Shown in pieces: positions 5,206-12,038 of a DNA stretch of 17,348 nt. The translations under genes were made by a program, and so were the position numbers. Location: assembly GCA_035655455.1 (NCBI GenBank), contig DASRUL010000025.1, positions 1 through 17,348 on the forward strand. The letters are read 5' to 3'. The notes under the pieces were generated by a model. That model saw only the letters and a list, made by a program, of their open reading frames with translations, ran no database searches and was not told the origin of the DNA. The DNA is from JAHFKM01 sp035655455 (lineage in GTDB: Archaea; Nanobdellota; Nanobdellia; SCGC-AAA011-G17; GW2011-AR18). The stretch's first letter is position 1; the number at the start of each line of letters is the position of its first letter.

Positions 5206-5715
5206 TTAGTTTTTCTTCTTCGAAAAGAGTGTGCCGAGGATGGTGACTGCTTTTTTTGCGTCTCCTGGCGTCATGCCGAGGGCGGTAAGGAAGCTGATGG
5301 CGTCTCTTGGGTTGCGAAGCTGATAAGGTGTTGTTGCTAAAGTGAGGAAGATGATGTTTACCTTGTATTTTCTGCAGAGTTTGATGTTTTGGATGATTTT
5401 TCCAAGATCATTTGCCTCAGAAGCGTGTCTCAATGTTATCCCGATCGCGATGGTGTTGTCATGAGCAAAACGACAGAGGACGTGATTCAACCCTGAGTTT
5501 CTGAAGTGCATGTGGTCTCTTGGTCTGCCTTGGTGTGGATCGAGGAGGATGTCTGCCTTGTGGTGTTCAAGTGTTCCTCTGATGGTGAGGTCATCTGCGC
5601 CTTCGACGATCTTCAGGCGGTTGAGATCCTGCTTGGTAAAAAGGGTGAGGTGGAGTTTTTTCGCGAGGTCTTCGAATTGTTTGGTTTTCTCTGCGAGGAT
5701 GAGGTCGTAGTGCAT
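5206..5715 (-). CDS. rnp3: RNase P protein component 3 (Rpp30 homologue)
   Basis: 169 residues. The diagnostic segment at about residues 55-77 is DILLDPHQGRPRDHMHFRNS followed by GLN, matching the Rpp30 signature in which a D-x-x-x-x-P...D-x-M-H-x-R-N-S-G-L-N core ends the phosphate-binding face of the PHP-like barrel. The rest (AIGITL, IQNIKLCRKYKVNIIF, RNPRDAISFLTALGM) follows the family order. The protein binds RNase P RNA, with Pop5 as its usual partner, and helps mature pre-tRNA 5' ends. It is shorter than typical archaeal homologues (about 200-230 residues); the missing part appears to be in the N-terminal half. It is divergently transcribed from the cis-prenyltransferase gene across a 52-base gap. 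The start ATG at 5715 is 28 bases from the shared AT-rich box. Confidence 0.88.
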   Translation of the reverse strand: MHYDLILAEKTKQFEDLAKKLHLTLFTKQDLNRLKIVEGADDLTIRGTLEHHKADILLDPHQGRPRDHMHFRNSGLNHVLCRFAHDNTIAIGITLRHASEANDLGKIIQNIKLCRKYKVNIIFLTLATTPYQLRNPRDAISFLTALGMTPGDAKKAVTILGTLFSKKKN

Positions 5716-5737
5716 CAGTTTTCCATGAACAAGAAGC

Positions 5738-5747
5738 TTTTTAAATT
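5738..5747. promoter_or_regulatory. Shared AT-rich box of a divergent promoter
   Basis: The near-palindromic box tttttaaatt is centred 25 bases before the plus-strand ATG at 5768 (uppS) and about 28 bases before the minus-strand ATG at 5715 (rnp3). No other TATA candidate lies in the 52-base gap, so one box may serve both directions. Confidence 0.55.
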
Positions 5748-5767
5748 ATCTGATGTGTTAGCGGTGA

Positions 5768-6460
5768 ATGGCAGATGTTCCGAAACATGTGGGAATAATC
5801 TTGGACGGAAATCGTCGTTTTGCGAAGAGGTTGATGGCGAAGCCGTGGAAGGGTCATGAGTGGGGCTATGAGAAAGTAAGGAGGTTGTTTGATTGGTGTA
5901 AGGAGTTTGACATTCGTGAGTTGACGCTGTACGCGTTTTCGATTGAGAACTTTGACCGTCCGAGGGAGGAGTTTGATTTTCTGATGGAGTTGTTTGCGCG
6001 CGCTTTCAGTGAGTTGAAGAATGAGGAGGAAAAAATTGAGGATATTTGTGTGAGTTTTATTGGTCGTATTCAGATGTTTCCTGAGAAAGTGCAAAAAGCC
6101 ATGTATGAGTTGATGGAGAAGACGAAAAACAACAGGCCGTTTAGGATTAATTTTGCGATGGCGTATGGCGGTCGTGCTGAGATTATTGACGCTGTGAGAA
6201 GTATTGCTGAGCAGGTAAAGAAGGGTGTGTTAGACGTGCAGAAGATCAATGATGAAGTGTTTGCGCAAAACCTTTATCTGAATAGCGACCCTGATTTGAT
6301 TATTCGCACGTCCGAGAAGAGGCTGTCTGGATTCTTGACGTGGCAGTCTGCGTATAGTGAGATTATTTTTATTGACAAGTTGTGGCCGGAGTTTGAGAAG
6401 GAGGATTTTGTCGCGTGCGTTGAGGAGTATAAGCTGAGGCAGAGAAGGTTTGGAAAGTGA
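5768..6460 (+). CDS. uppS: Polyprenyl diphosphate synthase (cis-prenyltransferase, UppS family)
   Basis: 230 residues, normal length. The motif HVGIILDGNRRFAKR (7-21) holds the catalytic Asp13. GHEWGYEKVRRL (29-40), LTLYAFSIENFDRP (52-65), AYGGRAEI and the C-terminal RTSEKRLSGFLTWQSAYSEI (180-199) complete the five conserved regions. The enzyme condenses isopentenyl diphosphate in cis to make long polyprenyl diphosphates; in archaea the dolichol-like product carries sugars for N-glycosylation, which fits the AglB gene downstream. Compared with the usual RTSGE-RLSGF/D motif one Gly seems to be missing after RTS. The ATG at 5768 is leaderless by TATA spacing. Its TGA stop overlaps the DoxX ATG (TGATG), so the two are translationally coupled. 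Confidence 0.93.
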   Translation: MADVPKHVGIILDGNRRFAKRLMAKPWKGHEWGYEKVRRLFDWCKEFDIRELTLYAFSIENFDRPREEFDFLMELFARAFSELKNEEEKIEDICVSFIGRIQMFPEKVQKAMYELMEKTKNNRPFRINFAMAYGGRAEIIDAVRSIAEQVKKGVLDVQKINDEVFAQNLYLNSDPDLIIRTSEKRLSGFLTWQSAYSEIIFIDKLWPEFEKEDFVACVEEYKLRQRRFGK

Positions 6461-6849
6461 TGAAAGATCTTGAAAAGTTTTCTTGGTTATGTGTCCGTCT
6501 CGGGTTAGGCTTCGTCTTCTTATGGTTTGGAGCTGATAAATGGATCCATACAGGGGCTTGGTTCGGGTTTGTGCAGCCTGTTGTTGAAAGGTTGTTGCCT
6601 TTTTCAGTGAATATTTTTTTGCATGTTTTGGGGGTGATTGAGATAATTTTTGGTGCCTTGCTTGTTGTTGGCTTGTTCACGAGGCTTGCTGCCCTTGGTG
6701 TTGTTCTTCTCTTAGCTGGTATTTCTCTGACGACTGGTTTTACAGACATAACAGTGAGAGATTTAGGCTTGCTTGGTGCTGCGCTTGGGCTTGTCTTTAA
6801 GAGAATGAACGCCCTCGCTCTTGAGAATATGAGAAAGAAGCGTTTGTAG
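6460..6849 (+). CDS. DoxX-family membrane protein
   Basis: 129 residues from ATG 6460; a GTG at 6457 is in frame, but the ATG overlaps the upstream stop and is preferred. Four hydrophobic segments lie at about 8-25, 52-72, 75-92 and 101-113. The LGLGFVFLWFGADKW start and the GVIEIIFGALLVVGLFTRLA middle are typical of DoxX/quinol-oxidase-subunit-like proteins. Members of this family are small inner-membrane proteins often linked to redox or stress functions, but this one cannot be assigned a reaction. It is the second gene of the uppS operon. Its last 87 bases overlap the 3' end of the convergent kinase gene. Confidence 0.82.
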   Translation: MKDLEKFSWLCVRLGLGFVFLWFGADKWIHTGAWFGFVQPVVERLLPFSVNIFLHVLGVIEIIFGALLVVGLFTRLAALGVVLLLAGISLTTGFTDITVRDLGLLGAALGLVFKRMNALALENMRKKRL

Positions 6850-7299
6850 TTGTTTCTTTATGGGCTTGTCTGCGTAAAAAACAAAAATATTGTGTCCTCG
6901 TTCTGCTGCTTCGGTGGCGCAAACATCGAAGATTTCAGCGTCGAGGTTTTCTCTGATCTTTAAGGGAGAGTATGTTCTTCGTTCAAGCCTTTTTTTTAAA
7001 GTCCTCAAGTCCGTCTTGCAGACGATGCAGAGATCGACGCGTTTTCTTGGAAGATAGTGGCTGAGGTGCGAGTCAACGATGCTATTCTTTTCTTTTTTTA
7101 TAATCTTTAACAAAACCTTGTTGAGTTTGTTCGTGTCGATTTCTTTTGTTTTTCTTTTTCTGTCATAACCAGCGACAACTTCTTTGTGTGTTTTAATGAT
7201 CCCATTTACGTTGATATGTTTGTAATGAAGAATTCGCGAGAGTATTTTAGCGAGTGTTGTTTTTCCTGTGCAGACTGACCCTGTGATGATGATGTTCAT
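6763..7299 (-). CDS. Putative adenylate kinase, AK6/Fap7 family
   Basis: 178 residues. The P-loop GSVCTGKTT (7-15) fits GxxxxGKT. A Walker B-like stretch IVDSHLSHYLP (74-84) and the C-terminal segment CKTDLRTLKKRLERRTYSPL (94-113) with KIRENLDAEI (114-123) match the AK6 order (hydrophobic-Arg-Thr-Asp, RL-x-x-R-x-Y-S, KI-x-EN-x-AE). In eukaryotes and archaea this family binds ribosomal protein uS11 and aids small-subunit assembly while hydrolysing or transferring phosphate. The cysteine in the P-loop replaces the usual Gly/Pro. It is the last gene of the DUF357-pyrH-kinase operon; its ATG overlaps the pyrH TGA by 3 bases. The basic C-terminal tail (about 150-178) is encoded in the overlap with doxX. 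Confidence 0.82.
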   Translation of the reverse strand: MNIIITGSVCTGKTTLAKILSRILHYKHINVNGIIKTHKEVVAGYDRKRKTKEIDTNKLNKVLLKIIKKEKNSIVDSHLSHYLPRKRVDLCIVCKTDLRTLKKRLERRTYSPLKIRENLDAEIFDVCATEAAERGHNIFVFYADKPIKKQLQTLLSHILKSEGVHSLKDKPKRSTKQA

Positions 7300-7973
7300 G
7301 TGATTGTGGTGCCAAGAAACTTTTCTCCTTGAAGTGCTTTTTCAAGGTTGCTGAGGCCTTTTCCGTTGAGGATGAGGGTTTTGATGCGTGCCCTGCTGAT
7401 GATGGTTGCTGCTGTTTGGTCGAGGACGAAGTGTTGCCCCGCGCGGTATGCTTTCTTGTGTGCAAGTTTTCTGAAGGCTTCGTGGCTTATTTTTTGGATG
7501 AGTCTCGCTCCTTTTGAGGCCGGATTCTTCGTGTATAAGCCATTGACGTTGGTGAGGTTGATAAAGAGTGGCGCGTGGAGGTGTTCTGCGATTTCTGCTG
7601 CGTCTGCGTCGCTGGTGATATTGGGTGTGAAGCCTAATGCTCCGCAGATGACGACACTGCTCTTCTTGAGTTCTTTTTCTACTTCTTGAAGTGATACTAG
7701 TGGAAATCTCAGTTCGTGAAAGAAGGCTGCGACAAGTGAGGCGTGGAGTTTTGTTGCCTCGATGCCGACAGAGCTAAGGTAGGGTTCTTGAAATCCTGCT
7801 TGGCGAAGCGCGTTGATGTAAGTGCGGGCGGTTGTTCCTCCCCCCGTAACAATAACAAAGCTGTTTTTTTTGGAAAGCCTTTTGATGAGTGTTGAGAATC
7901 TTTTAAGGTAAGCAGTGTCAATGCCTCTTGGGTTGATGAGTGACCCCCCTAGGGAGATGATGATTGTTGCCAT
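7296..7973 (-). CDS. pyrH: UMP kinase, archaeal type
   Basis: 225 residues, the usual archaeal length. It has the amino-acid-kinase fold motifs SLGGSLINP (7-15), VTGGGTTAR (42-50), SVGIEATKLHASLVA (68-82), GALGFTPNITSDADAAEIAE (111-130) and INLTNVNGLYTKNP (138-151), and it ends LGTTIT like archaeal UMP kinases. It phosphorylates UMP to UDP with ATP in pyrimidine nucleotide synthesis. The start ATG at 7973 lies 25 bases inside the upstream DUF357 gene and the stop overlaps the AK6 kinase start (ATGA), so this is the middle gene of a three-gene overlapping operon. No individual promoter is needed. Confidence 0.93.
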   Translation of the reverse strand: MATIIISLGGSLINPRGIDTAYLKRFSTLIKRLSKKNSFVIVTGGGTTARTYINALRQAGFQEPYLSSVGIEATKLHASLVAAFFHELRFPLVSLQEVEKELKKSSVVICGALGFTPNITSDADAAEIAEHLHAPLFINLTNVNGLYTKNPASKGARLIQKISHEAFRKLAHKKAYRAGQHFVLDQTAATIISRARIKTLILNGKGLSNLEKALQGEKFLGTTIT

Positions 7974-8263
7974 GCTTCGTCTACAGTAAAGAGTTCTGAG
8001 TCTCCTTTGACATTGAATAAATTGAGTCTTGCTCCAGCGTCAAGCCATGCGTGAGCGTAGCTTACTGCTGCCAAAGCTGTGAGCTTGTCTCCTTTTTTTT
8101 GGAAGTGTCTTGCGTCTTCGTAGTAGTTCTTGGCCATGGTTAAAAAGTCTAGTGCTGCTTTCTCTGCGTCAAGGGTGACGTTCTTGTTGATTGTGATTTT
8201 TTTAAGGGCTCGCTCTGTAAGGTTGAAGTAGCTAGAGAGTTTTTGGTCGAGTTCCTTGGTCAT
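7949..8263 (-). CDS. DUF357-family protein
   Basis: 104 residues, helical. The block LDFLTMAKNYYEDARHFQKK (about 39-58) followed by GDKLTALAAVSYAHAWLDAGARL matches the DUF357 pattern, an archaeal family of unknown function with a conserved aromatic-Asp-Ala helix pair and SYAHxWLDAG core. It is the first gene of the operon with pyrH and the AK6-like kinase. Its 3' end overlaps the pyrH start by 25 bases. The ATG at 8263 is leaderless by TATA spacing. A helical-bundle or binding role is plausible, but no reaction can be given. Confidence 0.85.
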   Translation of the reverse strand: MTKELDQKLSSYFNLTERALKKITINKNVTLDAEKAALDFLTMAKNYYEDARHFQKKGDKLTALAAVSYAHAWLDAGARLNLFNVKGDSELFTVDEAWQQSSSP

Positions 8264-8286
8264 GGAAAAGAAGGGAAGTTTTCTTG

Positions 8287-8294
8287 TTTATAAG
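8287..8294 (-). promoter_or_regulatory. TATA box of the DUF357-pyrH-AK6 operon
   Basis: On the minus strand the box reads cttataaa, centred about 27 bases upstream of the ATG at 8263. It starts within a few bases of the stop codon of the upstream surface-protein gene (8297-8299). Confidence 0.6.
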
Positions 8295-8296
8295 AG

Positions 8297-10201
8297 TTAC
8301 TTGAACATGTCAAACACGTTGCCTTGGGGCTCGTTTCTTGTGGGAGTGTCTCCGCGGGTAGGATAATTGTTATAACTGGTGTAAGAGCTGCGTTGTTTGT
8401 TGCGTTCTTCTTCTTCGAACATTTTTTTCATTCTGCGTTTGAAGTCTTCAATGTCTTTCTCGTCTGCGATGCCGTATCTTGATTTTTCTGGTTCCTTTTT
8501 TGGCTCTCGTGGAATGTATGCCTCCTCGTGCATGGCCTTGTATTTTGGTTGGATGACGATTTCTTCTTTGATGACCCTTCTTCTTGCTGGTTTAAGGAGG
8601 AAGAGGAGTGCGACGATTAAGGTTAAGAAACCGAGGATGAGGAGGGTTTTTCGTACTGGCGATTCGAGGTTTCCAACGACGTTGCCTGTGATGTCTGTCA
8701 AACCGCTGAAGAGTCCCGGTCTTCCTAGGATTTCGACGCCTTCAAAGGTTTGTCCTGTAAACGGAATGCTGATAGTGGCGTTTCCTGGGTCAAAGAGGGT
8801 GTTAAGATTAATCATTGTGACTTCTCCTAGCTTGAGGTTGAGGTTTCTTCCGCTGGGAATTGTGGCGCTGTTGATGTTCAAGTATTCTTTGAAGCGGATA
8901 TTACCAGTGTTAGTAATGCTGAGTTCTTGGCCTTTGAGTGTAAGAGTGAGGTGCTTGTGTTCTTGAATGGTAAGGGGTTGCTTATCTGTGAGGCCGAACC
9001 CTTCGAGTTTGAGTGTCCATTGCCCGGGTTGGGCTTGGGGCGGCGCGTCGAGGGTGTTGTCTGCGTTTGCTTGGACGAGTTTTTGTGCTGTTATTTTTCC
9101 TTCAGGGTCAAGAAGGGTGAGGGTGAGTGCCTCTGTCATAAGGTCGTTTGCTTGGTCCAAGAGAATGGTTGTGGAGCTGACTGGTTGGATGGGAAGGAAG
9201 CTTGTTTGGCTGAGTTGGAGCTTTAAGGTTGTTGGAATGGCTTGGATGGTGAAGTTGGATAGTGCCTCTCCGAGGTTTCCTCGGTCGTCTCGGCCTTGAA
9301 TGAGGATGGTGTGTGGCCCGCTCTTGATGGTCTTGCTCAAAGGCAAAGTGAACTTATAAAAGTCATTGCTTGTTTTGAGTGTTTGTGTGTTTGTCTCTTT
9401 TCCATCAAGGGTAAAGGTGGCGAGGATATCCTTGAGGACTGCTCCGGATTTTGAGGTGGCGCTTCCAGTGATGGTCAGGTGTTCTCCTGGAAGGTACAGC
9501 CCCTTTTCAAGGTTTGTAGTCAAGGTAATGTCTCCTTCAAGGGTGAAGCTGTAAACATCGGTGAAAATTCTTTGGTTGCCGTCGCTGTCTTTTGCATGGA
9601 TGCTTATGGTGTAAACGCCTGGCGGTAAGAGGCTGAGGTCCTTGGTGAAGGAGAGAGCGCCGAGGGAGAGGGATGTGACGTCTCTGCTGATAGTGGTGTT
9701 TTGTTTGGTAAAGAAAAGCGTTGCCGTTCCATCAAGTGCGAGGTTGTTGTATTTGGAGATGCTTCCCTTAAGGTTGAGTTTTTCTCCGAGCTGGTACGTG
9801 CCTTGGGATAAAGGCTCAAATGTTCCTTTGAGATCGTTGGTGATGACGAAGTCTTCTGACGCTTGCTGTTCAAGGAGGAGAGTGGTAGTGTCTGTGAGTG
9901 CTACGTCAAAAGTGCAGGGTCCTGGTGGTGCTTCCGGAATGGTAAGCAAATGAGAGTAAGGCTGTGGGGTGTTTTCTTTGAGGTCTACTATTTTTGTTAA
10001 GAGAGGGGCTGTGGTGTTTTGGCAAGTGAGGCTTAAGGTAAGATGCGCGCGTAAGGTCGCTGACTGGGTGAGTTCTCCTGAGAGGATGATGTTGTCTCCA
10101 TAATTATAAAGCGTCGTTGAGAAGTCATCAATGGTGATTTCTGCTGTCGCGATTGGCGTAAGTAAAACTGTAACAAAGAGAAGGATCGTGATCAGCCTCA
10201 T
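8297..10201 (-). CDS. Secreted surface protein with repeated beta-sandwich domains and a cytoplasmic tail
   Basis: 634 residues from ATG 10201. The open frame extends 40 codons further upstream, but that part overlaps the promoter region, and the ATG at 10201 gives a clean signal peptide (1-20, cut after TATA-ATA-like LTPIATA) and lies 26 bases from a TATA box. At least three extracellular repeats begin with a Y-x-x-G-E/D-x-L/I-x-L/I-x-G signature (YNYGDNIILSG, YQLGEKLNLKG, YLPGEHLTITG), like macroglobulin or Ig-like domains. ITGNVVG (504-510) precedes a single membrane helix (518-537). The 97-residue tail is charged, with a helical segment DIEDFKRRMKKMFEEEERNK and a polar Ser/Tyr/Asn end. 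I do not recognise the family. It may be a structural or sensing surface protein. Confidence 0.8.
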   Translation of the reverse strand: MRLITILLFVTVLLTPIATAEITIDDFSTTLYNYGDNIILSGELTQSATLRAHLTLSLTCQNTTAPLLTKIVDLKENTPQPYSHLLTIPEAPPGPCTFDVALTDTTTLLLEQQASEDFVITNDLKGTFEPLSQGTYQLGEKLNLKGSISKYNNLALDGTATLFFTKQNTTISRDVTSLSLGALSFTKDLSLLPPGVYTISIHAKDSDGNQRIFTDVYSFTLEGDITLTTNLEKGLYLPGEHLTITGSATSKSGAVLKDILATFTLDGKETNTQTLKTSNDFYKFTLPLSKTIKSGPHTILIQGRDDRGNLGEALSNFTIQAIPTTLKLQLSQTSFLPIQPVSSTTILLDQANDLMTEALTLTLLDPEGKITAQKLVQANADNTLDAPPQAQPGQWTLKLEGFGLTDKQPLTIQEHKHLTLTLKGQELSITNTGNIRFKEYLNINSATIPSGRNLNLKLGEVTMINLNTLFDPGNATISIPFTGQTFEGVEILGRPGLFSGLTDITGNVVGNLESPVRKTLLILGFLTLIVALLFLLKPARRRVIKEEIVIQPKYKAMHEEAYIPREPKKEPEKSRYGIADEKDIEDFKRRMKKMFEEEERNKQRSSYTSYNNYPTRGDTPTRNEPQGNVFDMFK

Positions 10202-10220
10202 GAAGTTTTTCTGCGTTAGG

Positions 10221-10232
10221 AAGTTTATAAAG
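10221..10232 (-). promoter_or_regulatory. TATA box of the surface-protein gene
   Basis: On the minus strand the region reads ctttataaactt, centred about 26 bases upstream of the ATG at 10201. This spacing is the main reason for choosing that start over the longer frame. Confidence 0.65.
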
Positions 10233-10289
10233 ATTGTGGGAGGATAGTCATGAGGAGTCGTCCACGTGTGTAAAAAACGAGAAGGTAAT

Positions 10290-10297
10290 TTTATATA
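10290..10297 (+). promoter_or_regulatory. TATA box of thrS
   Basis: The box tttatata is centred about 26 bases before the ATG at 10320. It would be internal to the frame if the upstream GTG at 10299 were the start, so the ATG is favoured and the transcript is leaderless. Confidence 0.65.
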
Positions 10298-10319
10298 AGT
10301 GGGAAGTCTGGTTTTTGCC

Positions 10320-12038
10320 ATGGTGGATCTTGACAGTCTCCGTCATTCTGCTGCGCATTTGTTGGCTGCTGCGGTGATGGCGCTTTGGCCTGACACGAAG
10401 AGGGCGATTGGTCCTGCGATTGAGAATGGGTTTTATTTTGATTTTGAGTTTTCGCGTCCTATCTCCAAGGACGACCTTCCGAAGATAGAGGAGAAGATGA
10501 GGGAGATGCTTCCTTCATGGAAAAAGTTTGAGCGCGTGGAGTTGTCTGCTACTGAGGCGAAGAAAGAGTATCCAAAGAACGAGTACAAGCATGAGCTGAT
10601 TGAGGAGTTTTCTGAGAAAGGAAAGAAAAAAGTTTCTTTTTACAGGTCTGGAGAGTATTGGGACTTATGTAAGGGAGGTCATATAGAGCATCCTGACAGG
10701 GAGCTGAAGCATGTTAAGTTGTTGAAGGTTGCTGGCGCGTACTGGCGTGGTTCTGAGAAAAACAAGATGTTGACGAGGATTTATGGCACTGCGTTTCCAA
10801 GTAAGAAAGAGTTGGAGGAGTATTTGCACAATATTGAAGAGGCGAAGAAGCGTGATCATCGCGTCCTTGGAGAGCAGCTTGGATTGATCATGATGCATGA
10901 GTATTCTCCTGGCGCTCCATTTTTTCTGCCAAAGGGCGCGATTGTGTATAATGAGCTTTTGAGATTTTTGCGTGAGGAGTACGCGAAGCGTGGATACAAA
11001 GAGGTGATTACCCCTTTGTTGTATAATAAAAAATTATGGGAAACGTCTGGTCATTGGGAGTTTTACAAGCAGAACATGTTTAATATTGAGATTGAAAAAG
11101 AGATGTTTAGTCTGAAGCCGATGAATTGTCCTTCGCATTGCCTTATCTACAGGCAAAAGTTGTGGAGTTATCGCGAGTTGCCGTTGAGGATTGCTGATTT
11201 TGCTTCGTTGCATCGGAATGAGCCTTCTGGAACGTTATCAGGATTAACAAGAGTAAGAAAATTTAGCCAGGATGATGCGCATATTTTCGTGACGCGCGAT
11301 CAGTTGGAGGCTGAGGTTGAGGCGTTCTTGGAGTTTCAGAAGTTTGTGTACGAGAAAGTATTCAACTTTGAGTATCATATGTATCTTGCGACGAGGCCTG
11401 AGGAGTTTATGGGTGAGGTGAAGTTATGGGAGGAGGCTGAGGCCGCGCTTGAAAGGGTGTTGAAAGAAAAAAAGTTGCCGTACACGCTTGTTCCGAAGGA
11501 TGGCGCGTTTTATGGCCCGAAGATTGATCTGAGGATTAAGGATTCGTTGGGAAGGGAGTGGCAGCTTGGGACTGTGCAGTTGGATTTTCAGCTTCCGTTG
11601 CGTTTTGAATTGACGTATGAGGCTGCTGATGGGAAGAAGCACACGCCTATTATGATTCATCGTGCGGTGCTCGGATCGCTGGAACGTTTCATTGGAATCC
11701 TGATTGAGCATTTTGCTGGAAAGCTTCCAGTGTGGCTGTCTCCTGTGCAGGTCGTGATTATGACTGTTGCCGATCGCCATGTGAGTTTCGCTGAGGAATT
11801 AAAAAAAGAATTTGGTGGGAGCGGGTTGCGGGTGGAGATTGATGCTCGTATTGAGAGTATCGGAAAGAAAGTAAGAGACAATCAAGCGATGAAGATCCCG
11901 TATTTGATCGCTGTTGGTGATAAAGAGGCTGAGTCGAACAACCTCGCGATAAGAACAAGAGAAAACAAGATCATTACAATGAGGAAAGACGAGTTTTTGG
12001 ATTTGGTAAGGGCTGAGGTTGCTGAGAGGAAATGCTAA
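10320..12038 (+). CDS. thrS: Threonyl-tRNA synthetase, bacterial type without TGS domain
   Basis: 572 residues from ATG 10320. The N-terminal editing domain keeps its metal-like site His9-x3-His13 and Cys117-x3-His121 (CKGGH), so mischarged Ser-tRNA-Thr should be hydrolysed. The class II catalytic core has the zinc ligands Cys270 (PMNCPSH), His321 (DDAHIF) and His447 (MIHRAVLGS), motif 2 HRNEPSG and motif 3 GSLERFIG. The anticodon-binding domain fills about 475-572. The enzyme charges tRNA-Thr. Many bacterial ThrRS carry an N-terminal TGS domain (about 60 residues) that is absent here. The bacterial-type N2 editing domain differs from the D-tyr-deacylase-like editing domain of most archaeal ThrRS, which suggests ancient transfer. 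It overlaps the next gene by 7 bases. Confidence 0.96.
   Translation: MVDLDSLRHSAAHLLAAAVMALWPDTKRAIGPAIENGFYFDFEFSRPISKDDLPKIEEKMREMLPSWKKFERVELSATEAKKEYPKNEYKHELIEEFSEKGKKKVSFYRSGEYWDLCKGGHIEHPDRELKHVKLLKVAGAYWRGSEKNKMLTRIYGTAFPSKKELEEYLHNIEEAKKRDHRVLGEQLGLIMMHEYSPGAPFFLPKGAIVYNELLRFLREEYAKRGYKEVITPLLYNKKLWETSGHWEFYKQNMFNIEIEKEMFSLKPMNCPSHCLIYRQKLWSYRELPLRIADFASLHRNEPSGTLSGLTRVRKFSQDDAHIFVTRDQLEAEVEAFLEFQKFVYEKVFNFEYHMYLATRPEEFMGEVKLWEEAEAALERVLKEKKLPYTLVPKDGAFYGPKIDLRIKDSLGREWQLGTVQLDFQLPLRFELTYEAADGKKHTPIMIHRAVLGSLERFIGILIEHFAGKLPVWLSPVQVVIMTVADRHVSFAEELKKEFGGSGLRVEIDARIESIGKKVRDNQAMKIPYLIAVGDKEAESNNLAIRTRENKIITMRKDEFLDLVRAEVAERKC

Noticed and set aside
10299..10319. GTG start of thrS at 10299
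   Set aside because: The GTG overlaps the TATA region; the ATG at 10320 is 26 bases from the box and begins directly before the conserved HxxxH.
10202..10321. N-terminal extension of the surface protein by 40 codons
   Set aside because: It would run across its own TATA box and into the thrS start, and it hides the signal peptide; the ATG at 10201 has correct promoter spacing.
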